In this document: one piece after another, positions 1 to 12,900 of the stretch | Numbering within the stretch: the stretch's first letter is position 1 | Layout: each line of letters begins with the position of its first letter | The notes under the pieces: generated by a model | What the model saw: the letters and a program-made list of their open reading frames with translations, nothing else | The model's database searches: none | Told to the model about the DNA's origin: nothing | From: Pieris napi | Taxonomy: Eukaryota > Arthropoda > Insecta > Lepidoptera > Pieridae | Assembly: GCF_905475465.1 (NCBI RefSeq) | Contig: NC_062243.1 | Coordinates: 2,066,001 to 2,130,000 of the forward strand | Direction of reading: 5' to 3' | DNA: 64,000 nt | Translations under genes and position numbers: made by a program

Positions 1-489
1 TTGAAAATGGAACGCTAAAACTATCACTACACTCCCACAGATACTATAACATTGATAAGTTTATATAATGTATATCTGAATATGAACTGTGCCATCGTTT
101 ACGTAAAATCTATTTTAGCATTTCACCTCTGATATTCTCGGACAAACGATTCAGATACTTTAAATATCACTTTTATAGTCGTTAAATCTTGGTTAGCTTG
201 TTGATTTTGTGGAACCAAAATGCAAATGTTTTCGGATGGAATTAGAAGGCATAAAATGTAATGAAACGAGTTATTAAAATACTAAAGCTCACTGTAAAAT
301 GAATGAAAATTTTAAAGTTGTAGGTGCAAACTCGACCTTTGTACGAATGGATTTATTTTCTATTTGAATTTAACGTGATATCATTCGCAAACCGTCTTAT
401 AAAAATGGTTCTAATTTATCAAGTGTCTACTTGTCCACTAATAGTACCGCTACAACTTCATCTAGGGCCCAGATTTATATAATCTCTTT

Positions 490-705
490 TGTGTTCATTT
501 TCTAATAGGTAAGTAGGAGATACGTCTTCTTTGCTTGGACGCGGTGAACTATTTGCATCTAAGGCATGCCGGTTTTCTCACCTTGCTTTCCTTTACCGAA
601 CGAGCGAGTGTTAAATGCGCATAAACAAAGAAAAGTCCATTGTCACCGAGGTTCGAATCTACGACCTCAAGGATGAGAGTAGCAGCCTCAAGCTCTCGTC
701 ACATT
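490..705 (+). repeat. Lepidopteran SINE copy (partial)
   Basis: Body of a tRNA-related lepidopteran SINE: it contains the segments GGCATGCCGGTTTTCTCACC, CGAGCGAGTGTTAAATGCGC and a B-box-like GAGGTTCGAATCTACGACC. The same body is recognisable near 27955-28085, 49350-50216 (reverse), 58925-59065 and 60340-60505. No coding potential. Confidence 0.7.
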
Positions 706-946
706 TATTACTATTTTATTTAAAAGTAAAATTCAAATATACAAGTCAGAAATCTATAAATAATTAGTAGTTTAATTCCTAAATGATTTTTACAAAAACA
801 TTCGTGTATAATTGTGATCATGTAATGCTCTTGGGTGCGAAAAAATTGTCACATAGTTAGAACATAGGATATAAAGATAATATCCGTAGCGTGTAGCTAC
901 GAAAACCGCTACGAATAAGTCATGTACCATATCAATATATAACTGA

Positions 947-1316
947 GGCCCAGCACACATGGTGAAACGCAACTGCAACGAAACCCTTTTGAAATTATAG
1001 GTTTGAAACCAGTTTCAAACGTTTTCCACACACGCCGCAACCTAAATATGATGAAATTAGTCACAATCATTCCGATTTTGAGACCAGACAGAACCAAATC
1101 CGACACGAGTTTCCTGCACGCTGGTTTCAAAGCAACTGATCTGCAACGCGTTTCAAACCGGTTTCAAACTAGTTAGTAGAACTAGTTAGTAGAACTAGTT
1201 AGTAGTTTCATTTGAGTTTATGCCAAAGGTATCTATGGCATAAACTCAAATGAAACTCAAAAGTAACTAGTAGTTGCAGTTTCGTTGCAGTTGCGTTTCA
1301 CCATGTGTGCTGGGCC
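947..1316. mobile_element. 370-bp MITE, Harbinger-like, with internal hairpin
   Basis: Long terminal inverted repeats start GGCCCAGCACACATGGTGAA at 947 and end with the reverse complement at 1316; about 38 bp match. A 3-bp direct repeat TGA flanks both ends (944-946 and 1317-1319), which suits PIF/Harbinger-type elements, although their usual target is TWA. The interior has three tandem copies of AACTAGTTAGTAG-like sequence (about 1167-1205) and a second palindrome at 1209-1252 centred on AAAGGTATCT. No transposase. Confidence 0.8.
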
Positions 1317-1736
1317 TGAATGAACTGAATTGACAAGGCGATTAATAGAAAATAAGTAAAATTAGCAATTTAAACAACCTTTAGTTGTATCAAGATTAAT
1401 GAAAGAGTGTATTTTCCCCTTGGCACCTCCAAAAATAGGTATATGGATAATAACTCTAAAGCCGATTTATTTGTGTTTTAAACAAAATGATTACATATGT
1501 TGTTTATATGTGATTAAAAGTGAGCTAGAAATTTGTGAATAAACACAGATACGCTTACAAAATTTAGCACTCGTGCTTGCCTGAGTACTGGTCAAACACT
1601 TAATTGTCATCTTTGGTGGTTTAAAATATATTGCTTCTTTATTAAAGGGAAAAGGGTTTATCAAAACACATTGAAAAAAACATACGTGACTTGTCACATA
1701 GCTTCGATATTTCATAAGAAAGTAGTTTATTATCAA

Positions 1737-2136
1737 CTAGCTGATCCGGCAAACGCCGTTTTGCCATGTCATTATATCATTTATGGTTATTGTGCCTCAC
1801 TCGACATAAATAGGTATAGTGTGATTTTTTTGTAGATATTTATAAGATCTACAATTACTTAGAACATTTTATGGTTCTATCTTTAATAGTTTAGGCATAG
1901 TACGCAAAATAAGTAACTTTTTTGGTTGATTTTTTACACCTTGTGTCCGAAAAACCCTAATATCTTACGGAACCCTATTTTTGTTCAAAATTAAATATAG
2001 CCTATATTACTCGTGGATAATGTAGCTTTCGAATGGTGAAAGAATTTTTAAAATCGGTCCAGTAGTTTATGAGCCTATTCATTACAATCAAACAAACAAA
2101 CAAACAAAGTTTTCCTCTTTATAATATTAGTGTAGA
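1737..2136 (-). mobile_element. Non-autonomous Helitron, complete
   Basis: Read on the minus strand, the element starts TCTACACTAATATTATAAAG and ends ...GATCAGCTAG. It lies exactly between an A and a T, as Helitrons do, with no target duplication. At 400 bp it has no Rep/helicase coding. Related ends occur at 28786-29196, 30655, 53358 and 63194. Confidence 0.85.
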
Positions 2137-3964
2137 TATATAAGTAATGATGTTTGAATTAATATTACATATGTGCGCAACCGAGGAAAAAGTGTGATTG
2201 TCGATACGATAAAATCTTTTATATAGCGCCTGGCGGAAAATACGTTATTTTATTTATTATAAGGCAGAACAGAAGTTTACGTCCCGGTCTATACATAGCT
2301 GTAAAAAAGTCAATTTCTGAGAGGTCTGATGTGACAAAAAAGTTTTTATATTCAACTGTACAATGATACAGGCCACTTACCTTCGAATAAAAAAAAAGAA
2401 ATAATGACAATAATTTATTTCATTATTGTATTCGTGCCTGAAAGTACGCCCTTGTAATTGCTCACTTTATTCCCTTAATGTACAATGTGCTTTATTTATG
2501 AAATTGAGCATATTATTCACTTACGAGTGTAGCTCGTGAGACGCATCGCCAATACTACTTGTCATTGTTTTCATTCATTATCGTTCATTTGTCTGAGTTA
2601 TGAATGAAATTTCTGACAGTTGGCTTTGAGTCTCTCGGAAGTCTGTCGACCGACCTATTTTTCGAACTTGGGGTGTATCAGTATCATAATTGGGAGTGGT
2701 TCGTTCCATCGTGATCGGTCAAATTTGATTGATTTAAGGAGTTTTTATACCTGTTATAGTAAAAGGTGTGTCATTATATTTATTTATAAAAAAACGTAGA
2801 TAAGTTATAAAATATTACTTACTTTAATATTTTTCTCTAATAAAACAAACATTACTTTGTATTATTCTAACCGCTGCAATTTGCTAAAACGTGTTCGGTA
2901 TTTACCAATGTATACCTGGCTTTTCACTAAAGGTTAACTAAAAAGAGGTCCTAAATAAGTTCATGAAGTAGTTTAGTATTCATCAGTATTAACTATTAAA
3001 GTCATTTTACCGTATTACCTCGATGTTTATCGTTCGTAAGGCACTTTTTGTAGTTTACCATTTGGAACCAGCTATTATTTAAAGTACTTCCGAACCAATT
3101 CGACTAAACCTCCTTTACAATAGCGTACAAATTCTTAAATACCGGTAACGCAATCGCGGCCCATTTCACCCTTGCTTTACATAACAAAAACATTTAATAG
3201 ACTCTTCTGTATCATCTTCATATCATCAAACATATTGAAATTTGTTTTCTCTTAAAACCGCACAGCGCTCGTAATGTGGGCCGGGTCGTCAATGTGTGGT
3301 TTTACGTGTTTAGTTTTTAACCAAAACTACGAATTTTTATTCAAATTAATGTACATTTTTATTTGCTATTTTTCAGGAGTTATATATTTGTTATAGTTTG
3401 TCATTTATAAATATTTGTTGGCATTAATCTGTTCTGAATTATTCTGAAATCGTTCTGAAATATTGGCGCGCTTGATGAAATATTCCAGATATTTTAAAAG
3501 AAACTCAAGGAAATTAATAATGTAGTTATCATAACTCCACTGAGAATTCACTTGTCAACAGTTAATCATTGTCCTCCTCATTTATGCGGTTACAATCGTA
3601 AAGATTTTTACTGTCTTCATTTCTAATACTGTTTAAAATTCTTAAATCCGTCTTGCTCAATAACAACATAAGAAAGAAAACATATTTATATTTCAAATTA
3701 AAATAAGATTAATTGAAAACGGAGTAATTGGAGTAGACTCTTGGGCCGTGGGGTTGCAGTGCACAGGTGCTAATTAAAGATTTAGGTTGGCGACTGGTAC
3801 ATAGTACCGGTGATCCCAGAGCTGGTGCTTTCCTCTCTTCTCTCTTCCTGTCCAGTAAATGCTGCCTAAACTTTTTAAATTTGTTTTAATTTTCTATTTA
3901 TAAGTTTTTATTTTTGAAAACGTAGTTTATAATATAAGATATGAAATTCGACTTGAATTTACAG
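2137..3964. other. No gene seen; probably intron or 5' flank of the thioredoxin-repeat gene
   Basis: AT-rich sequence without a convincing exon, repeat boundary or RNA gene. The first supported exon at 3965 starts in phase 1, so at least one coding exon lies further upstream. I found no thioredoxin-like exon between 1 and 3964. Confidence 0.5.
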
Positions 3965-6900
3965 ATGCAAGAAGTTGTGTCACGTGCGACAAAGTTCTAG
4001 ACGAGTTAGAAAAAATAGATGATGACACGGACTCCTTTGGCGTAGACTTCGTGAAGATCAATGATAAGAGGCTGGCGAAACAGCATGGCATCACGAAATT
4101 CCCCGCCCTCACGTACTTCCGTGAGAAGGAACCGATCATTTACGAAGGTAAAACACTTTCACTGGGCATCTGTTTACAGATATAGATCAATACGAAGCAG
4201 ATACACTTAAACATTCGAAAATAGATATTTCTAAGCAGTGTTATGTATTTTAGACTAAATCAGTGGCAGATTTACAAGGAGGCTGAGTAGGCTGGAGCTT
4301 AGGGAGGCGAATTTGGAAAGCAATCTTTATTTTTTTCAGCTACCCCTTAGAAATGAAAAAGATGGTTGGCCTGATGGTTTTCTGATGTTTCACTAAGAAG
4401 TCTGCAATAAATTTTGTCAATGTCCCCTCTCATTTGTCAATTTGGTGTAAAAAACTTCTATATTCTAAAGTCAAACAGCTAGTTCTAGACCTCTGCACCC
4501 TCAGCTCACATGAGCTCATATGAGCGAAATTGCAGAAAATGTATTTCCCCTTTTCCCCATTCCCTCTATCAACCCTGAACCCATACATGTCAGTCCTACT
4601 ACTGGTTGGAGGCTGCGAACTGGATGGTGTGCTCAAAACACTATTTTTCGTGCAATTTCAACGAAATTCTTGGATTGTAAAAATAATCTTGGACATGACA
4701 ACTGTGGAGCCCAAAAACTTCTCAGCCTATACCTTGAAAATTTGTGAAACTGCCACTGGACTAAATGTGTATAAAAATATCAAATCAGTTTGAATGACAT
4801 TGATGCCTCGTATCTGTAGTAGATGCAGATATGTCTACGAGGTTGATGTTTTTGGCAAGTGATCAGATTTAATTAATAATACAGTACAGTAAGATTGACT
4901 GTAACTATGACTTAAAATAACAAATGAACTCTACGTGTGATAACTCGTAGAGAATTATTTGCCGTGAAAGCCCAATTAATCCAATTCTTAAAAGGCCGGC
5001 AACGCACTCGCGAGCCCTCTGGCATTATCACTGGGCGGCGGTATCACTTAACATCAGGTGAGCCTCCTGCACGTTTGCCCCCTGTTCTATAAAAAAAAAA
5101 AGTAACCAATGTTTCCAAATGTTTTGATAACTTGGTTAAAAGTTTATGTTTTTCTATAATTTTAGGAGATCTTATGGATGAAGAGAGCGTTTTGGATTTC
5201 CTGACGAGCTTAGAAGCAATGGACCTTCCAGACAGGATAGAGGAAGTCAATCAAAAAATCCTCGGAAAAATCGTCGAGGATACTGAATACGTAGCTGTGC
5301 TCTTTTGTACGTATTTGTATGTCCCACGTGGTTTTACTAAAATGAATACTGTTAATGAGCTAATATGGTAAAAGTTGAGGCCTTTCTTGACTAACAATTT
5401 AGAGAAAACAATAATTATAATAAGAGTAGTTAATATTGCTATTGCCATCATTTATAAAACGTACATCAATGATTGTAAAGGAAAAACGTTGTGCTGTGTG
5501 TTGACAGTATTTTTGACGTAGGTCCCGATCACAAAAATTGCGGCCCGATGAACAGTAAGTAAGGACTTCAGATGGCGGCATGCCTCATAGTATTAACGTT
5601 GTGGCTGGTATTTTGCTTCGTAGTTAGTTTTTATTTTACATAGATCGTGCTTTCCGCTTGTTATGCGCGGCGGGCACTTCTGGATTCCGAAAGATTTTAT
5701 CGATATTTATTACTTGACTATGCATTTGCGTTTCTTAAAGCAGTTTTTGCCGCGCACCACCACTATGTGGAACTACCCACTGAAGTATTTCCGAACCGAA
5801 CCGATTCGAATTCCTTCAAGAAAAGAGCGTACCAATTCTTAAAAGGCCGGCTACGCACTTGCGAGCCTTCTGGCAATGTGAGTGTCCATAGGCGTCAGTC
5901 CAACGGTATCACTTAACATCAGATGTGCCCTGCCCGTTTGCCTCCTATTACATTTAAAAAAATTGGCAAAGACAACACATCACAGTGGTCGTAACATGCA
6001 GATTCATATCCGATATTCATAATCAGACGCCAAACTATCTGGAATTATCCTTAGATGCCGGTAAAATCTAGTTAGAAACTTCTTCGTTAAGTCGCGTAGC
6101 GAGTTTGCGAATAAGAAAATCAAAAACTCATTTGCTCTATTGGATTGTAGAGCGAGCTATTTCAGATGTTCTATTTCCGTCTCAGAAGCAAGCTCGGATT
6201 GACGGACCGACATGTCATGATTACAACTGGCGAACAATTTCCTCACTCCACCTATTATGTTCCTTATATCAGTTTTGTATCTTAACCGAAAATAGATTCA
6301 GATAGAATGACCTTGACCTAAATACTTTGCAGTCTACATAAATATTTATATAAACATAGTTACACTTCACTTCACATTTTTACGTGACGTATCTAAGCAA
6401 ATATAAATTATATAGCACTAGTTGGTGGATAGCACATGGTTTGTGATTCTTGAATGACTAGTTGATTTCCGGAACTGCTCCCTCGTAAGAAATGTTAGTT
6501 GATTTTCAGGTCTGACTTCCTTTCGAAGAATGTTAGATTCTCAACCCGGTTAATCCACTGAAGAATGTACCCTCCTTGCAACGATAGAAATAGCAAAGCC
6601 CAATACGTTCACCTTATAGCACTCTCACCACCACTTGCACGACACGACGCTTTAAAGCACACACTTTATTAACTTTCTTTTAACACAACAAATATTTCGT
6701 CAACGCTTAACTGCACTGCTTCGAATCCTAAACGAGGCATGTCATAGTGACATTTGATCTTGTTTTATGACGACAAACCGCTCTAATACACTTGTCATGT
6801 TTCAGATAAGCCTGAATGTAAGAAATGTGCAAAAGCACTTCAGGAGCTAGAAAATATTGATGATGAAGCAGATCAGCTCGGTATAGGCTTTGTAAAGATC

Positions 6901-9900
6901 CACGACGAGGAACTTGCCGAAGAATACAGTCTTGGAGAATTGCCAAGACTTGTGTACTACAGGCATCAGATACCTATTATCTACGAAGGTCTGTGACTCA
7001 TTTGAGTAGCAATTAAATTACAAATGTAAACGTAATATCAAGCTATTTATATAACCAAAAGCATGCTTTCTATGAAGTTTGTAAAAATTTTATTAAGTAT
7101 TTTTAAACGCCACGTTTTACACGCAATTATACTAAAATGTTTTAGGTGAACTAAGCCGCGAAGAAGATGTGCTGGAATGGCTCATTGCGAACAAATCGAC
7201 TGGGGACGAAGAAGATGTGATCGAGGATGTTACAGCGAAAACCCTTAATACTCTTATAGGAAATGTAGATAACTTAGTCGTTCTTTTCTGTAAGTATTTC
7301 GTATTTATTTTTATATATTATTACTGTCCACCATTTGATCTGCGTGAATTGACCGTACATAGGTTAGTAATTCTAAGGTGTTATTAATTTCTATTCCATA
7401 ATTAATCAATATCTAAATCATTTGTAAACGTGTACCATTCTCATTTAAAGAATACAATATTACATCGTCATTTTGTGCGATTTAGTCAACTTTAGGAAAC
7501 TTTCCTTCTAAGCAATATTTTAAGTCTACAAGCTTCTTTGACTGCGTCTTTACTGATTTTTTTTGTATTTAGAATTTACATTATATTCTATGGTTACAGA
7601 TGATCATGGTGATGAGGAATCCATGACAGTTTTAGAAGAATTAGAGAAAATAGATGATGATTGCGACCGCCACGGTATCCAGTTTGTGAAGATCGATGAC
7701 AAAAAAGCAGCAAAAGAATTCGGCATTGACGATGTTCCCTCGATAGTCTACTTCGAGAAACAAATCCCCAATGTTTATGACGGTAAGATTATATAATTTT
7801 CTTGTTTTTCTAATAGATGATACTTTATGTTTTACGCGAATTTCTTTTCAATCAGGTGACCTTGAAAATGAGGATGAAATGTTAGAATGGCTGGTTGGTC
7901 AGTTAGAAAAGGATGAAATAGAAGACGTAACCGATGAAATGTTAGACCGTCTCATCAAAGATGGCAAAACAGTTGCTGTTCTTTTCTGTAAGTATTACTT
8001 ATTAAAAGAACTATTTATGATAAATATCACGAGGATTGTACAAAGATTTTATTGGAATTTATTTATTTTAGATGACAACAACGATCGAAAATCTCAAAAA
8101 GTATTAGCTGAATTGGAAAACATTGATGATGAATGTGACCAATTAGGTGTTGCATTTGTAAAAATTGACAATGACGAGGAAGCAAAGGAGTACGGCATTG
8201 AAAAATTACCAACGTTGCTATACTTCGAGAAGGGAATACCAACTTACTATGAAGGCAATTTGGAAGAGGAAGAAAAAGTATTGGCTTGGCTTAAGCACCA
8301 AACGGAGAGTGACGAAATTGAAGACATTACTGATGAAATGCTGGATTTGATGATCGAAAAAATGCCATATGTTGCCGTTTTATTCTGTAAGTAAAAACTG
8401 TTTTAGTTAGTTATATTTAATCTTCATATATCCAACAAACGGACATTACCTGCTTGTCATGTAAACATTATTTTTTATTAGTAGGTATAGGTATTATTCG
8501 TTTAGATAACCTGTTTTAACGTACAAAATTGAGCTCCGTAATTAAATAGTGAAAAGTGACAAAATACTGATCATACAACTACAATTCACCAATAAAGTTA
8601 TAAGAAAAGTGCAAAGATAAGAAATACAGTTATAAAAACAGTGCGATTAAAAACTATATCGTAAAACAATCCCGAAACAACTTCTGATATCCCAGTAAAG
8701 TGAAAGTTCATAGTCCGCCATTACACAATTCAATCGTAATTCGCGTCTGACAACTGACATCTCATCTAGTACCAACCTACGCAGCAGTGCCGGGCAGTGT
8801 TGCAAGATTTAAAAAAATTACTAAAAGGTGTTACAATTTATTAATTCCACTTTTCCCTAAAATGGATAAAAATATCGAAATGCTTTGGGAAAAATTAGAG
8901 GAAAAATTAAACCAACAAACTCTAACTATAACATCAGCTGTAACCACAAACGTTATGGAAGCGATAAATGATAAGATGGATTCAATTATTCAAGAAAACA
9001 AAAAATTAAAAACTCAGATTGCAAAACTTGAACAAAAACTAGATCAAATGGAAATAGATAAAAGAAAAAAGAATTTGGTATTTTTTGGAGTTGAAGAAAA
9101 GGGAAAAAGGGAATCTGAACTGGTAGACTATATCAAAGAAATTATAACAGATACAGGTTTACATCTAGACAGCCAAGAAATAAGCAATGTTTACAGAATT
9201 GGAGCACAAACTAACAAGAATCGGCCAGTTGTCGTTTCCTTGTCGACAAATTGGAAAAAACATTTGATACTTAAAAATAAATCCAGCCTTCCATCTGGGA
9301 TCTATGTAAAAGAAGACTACCCGAAACACATATTAGAAACCCGAAAGCAACTGCAACCAAAAGTAGAGGAAGAAAGAAACAAGGGTAACTTTGCATATAT
9401 CAAATATGATAAGCTAATCGTTAAGAAACCAAATGATCCAGGCCGTGAAAAAAGGAAGCGGGAACAGAGTGGCTCGCCGATATCACCTACACAAAAGAGG
9501 TCAAACCCTAACAAAGCAACGATGCCAACTGCAACGAATACAAAGGATGTAATAAAACCTAATTTATTAAATTATATAGCAAGGGGAAGGTCTAGCTCAC
9601 TTTCAGAGGTATCAAAAAACAACTAACTGCCCCCGACAACCGGAACAAAAACAATGCTAACTGTAGATCAACACCAACAAAGGACAACGAAAGAAAACAT
9701 GCACCAACCACCCCAAGCCGGCTGGTCACCGTGGGGCTCAGCGACTACTACCCTCCAAATTCACGATTCTTAACAAATACAATCAATTTCAACAGATCTC
9801 ACCCACCACATCACATCTCTCCCGCAACAGAAAATTCCCATATATTTATTTGTACATTTAACGCGAGATCCCTATCATCAGACGAAAAACTCCTAGAATT

Positions 9901-12900
9901 TAAAGAAAGTGTTGCTTCAATAAGGTATGACATTATTGGCTTATCAGAAATAAGAAGAAAAGGATACAACATTGAAGAGGATAGTGAACATATATTTTGT
10001 TACTTCGGTGAAAGAAAGGGACACTTAGGCGTAGGGTTCCTCTTAAAGAAAAGACTCAAGCAATACATTGAGAGTTTTATTGGTGTATCAGAACGAATCT
10101 GCATTTTAAATTTAAGAATAATAAATTTAGATATGTCCATTATCCAAGTCCATGCACCCACTTCCGAAGCAAGCGACAATGAGTTAGAAAAATTCTATGA
10201 ACAAGTACGTAATGCTATGAAGCACTGCAACAAGCAGTTTATATTAGCAGGTGACTTTAATGCTAGAATAGGAAAAAGGTTGCCTGGTGAAGAAAGAGTA
10301 ATGGGTGCAAATTGCTTTGGTAAACGGGATCAAAGAGGAGATCTGCTCCTGCAATTTTGCCGTGAAAACGACTTAAAGATAATAAACACTCAATTTACAA
10401 AGAAGATAAAAAACCTATGGACCTGGCTTTCCCCCAAAAAGCGAAGAAGTCAAATCGACTATATATTAACAAATGACATGCGACATATACAAAACATTGA
10501 AGTGGTGCACAATCTATCTTTTGCCAGCGATCACAGTCTTGTAAGATGCACATATATAGTAAAAGACCTAAAAAAGAGTCGAGTAAAATATAAAAATAGT
10601 GCATACTCTTATCTTAAATCCCCAGAAGACGAAGAGTCATATTTAAAAGCCTTAGAAACCAAAATAAAAGACATAAAAGATATTGATGAAGGCAATGTAA
10701 ACAAATATTATGACCAAATTAAGACGTCACTAACGGGAAGCATAAGAGCCGTTACATTAAAAACTAAAAATAGATATAATCGAAAAGGCTATATTATCTC
10801 AAATCACATAAAGGATCTGATATCCAGAAGAAACGAGTTGACACATAAAACACATTTAAGCAGCGTAGAAAAGAAGGAACGAACATATCTGTATAAAAAT
10901 ATACATAAAATGATTAAACAAGACAATAAAAAACATAGATTACAAGTACTAGAGAAATTTCTAACAGAATCAAGGAGTATAAAAAAAGGTTTTAGAGCAC
11001 TTAACAGAACCAAACAATGGATACCTCGAATAAAAACCAGTTCATCATCGACAACATACTCTAGATCCAAAATAATTGAGGTAGCTTCTAAATTCTACAA
11101 GGAGTTATATGGCCCTAATAATAATATAAATAATAATACAGAAAATTTCAAAATCCATCACAACAACTTATCGACTGAAAGATTTTCAACTTATGAAGTT
11201 ATCAAAGCTATGGAACAATTAAAGAAAGACAAAAGCTGTGGACCAGATGGCATAACAAATGAAGCTATAAAAGTTGGAAGATTTTTGTTAGCAACCCCCA
11301 TAACAAGGCTTTTTAATATGGTTATGGATTCACGAAAAATACCCAGAGAATGGGCACGGTCTGACATAATTTTACTATATAAAAAAGGGGACCCGACTGA
11401 TGTGGGCAACTACCGCCCGATAAGCTTGCAACCAAGTATGTACAAATTGTTCGCTTCCTGTCTAGAACGACGCTTGTCAAATTATACCGAAGAATATCAA
11501 CCAGTAGAACAAGCTGGTTTTAGAAGAGGCTTCTCTACCATAGATCATATTCATACCTTAGACATGATTATAGAAAAATATATCGACCAAAACTGTCCCC
11601 TATACCTAGGTTTCGTTGATTACGCCAAAGCTTTTGACACCATATCTCACAAAAGCATGTGGCAAGCTCTTGGCGAATGTAATGTTCCTTATGAAATAAT
11701 AGAACTCATACAAAATATATACCAGCAAAGCGTAAGCCGCGTGAAGTTAGACAGAATTGGCCCAGAAATAAAAATATGCAGAGGCGTAAGACAAGGCGAT
11801 CCTTTGTCACCTAGAATATTTGTAACGGTTCTACAGAGCGTAATGAAAACCCTTCAATGGGAGAAAAAAGGGTTAGAAATAAATGGTCAGTATCTAAGCA
11901 ACTTGAGATTCGCCGACGATATAGTTATCTTCTCAAACAGTGCGACGCAGCTACAAGACATGCTTAACGAATTAGTCTGCGCAAGTAAAAACATTGGCCT
12001 AGAAATGAATACCTCCAAAACTAAAGTTATGACTAACAGCAAAGAACGACCAATTTTTGTCAACGCCACGTCTCTTGAATATGTACAAAACTACATTTAC
12101 CTAGGAAAACAAATATCGTTTAGTCAAAACCGACATGTGGATGAAACAAACAGACGTGTAAACCTAGCATGGAACAAATATTGGGCTTTAAAAGAAGTAC
12201 TGAAATCCAACCATAACTTAACTATAAAAAGAACAGTCATGGATACATGCATACTTCCATGTTTGTCATACGGATGCCAAACCTGGATTTTTAACAAGGC
12301 GTTAATAAGGAAGATTGGAGTATGCCAAAGGGCTATGGAGCGCTCCATTCTAAATTTGAAGCTTAGAGACAAAATAAAGAACAAGATGATACGAAGTCGT
12401 ACAAAAATAAAGGATGTTGTAACTTATACAAAAAGGCTAAAATGGAAATGGGCCGGTCACATTGGCCGCCTTTGTGATGGCAGATGGGTCAAAAAGACCC
12501 TTACTTGGAAAGGCCCAGTGGGAAGAAGAAAGAGAGGATGCCCACCGAAAACTTGGGAAGATGATATAAAAGGGATAGCGGGAAAAAACTGGAAAACTGT
12601 CGCATCAGATAGGGATAAGTGGAAGAATCTGGAGGAGGCCTTCACTCCATCGGAGGTCGAGTACTAGTGTAAAACTTAAAAGATATGGACTTACTGTAGT
12701 TATAGTGTACTCGAATAAAGGCTATTTTTATTTTTTTATTTTATTTATAGGTATTATATTATTTTGTCGTTGCTGTTACCAAATTCGAAATAATTGTGAT
12801 TTCGCTGAAAATCAAAGCCAAAACATTAAAATATATATTCAATATACCTAAGGCATATAACGTTGAAAGAACTGACTTATTCAGTTTAACACTAACTGTA

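Larger units (their letters stand above)
8498..12745 (+). mobile_element. Full-length RTE-like non-LTR retrotransposon
   Basis: A 4248-bp insertion in the thioredoxin-repeat gene, between the exons ending 8386 and starting 13209. A perfect 12-bp direct repeat TATAGGTATTAT flanks it at 8486-8497 and 12746-12757. It has a 5' leader, ORF1 (8862-9626), ORF2 (open from 9596 to 12667), a polyadenylation signal AATAAA at 12714-12719 and a T/A-rich 3' end. Both frames are open and the target duplication is exact, so the insertion looks young. It has the same orientation as the host gene. Confidence 0.93.

Noticed and set aside
9731..9733. GTG as the ORF2 start codon
   Set aside because: No reason for initiation here; the frame is open upstream to 9596 and overlaps ORF1 at a slippery heptamer.
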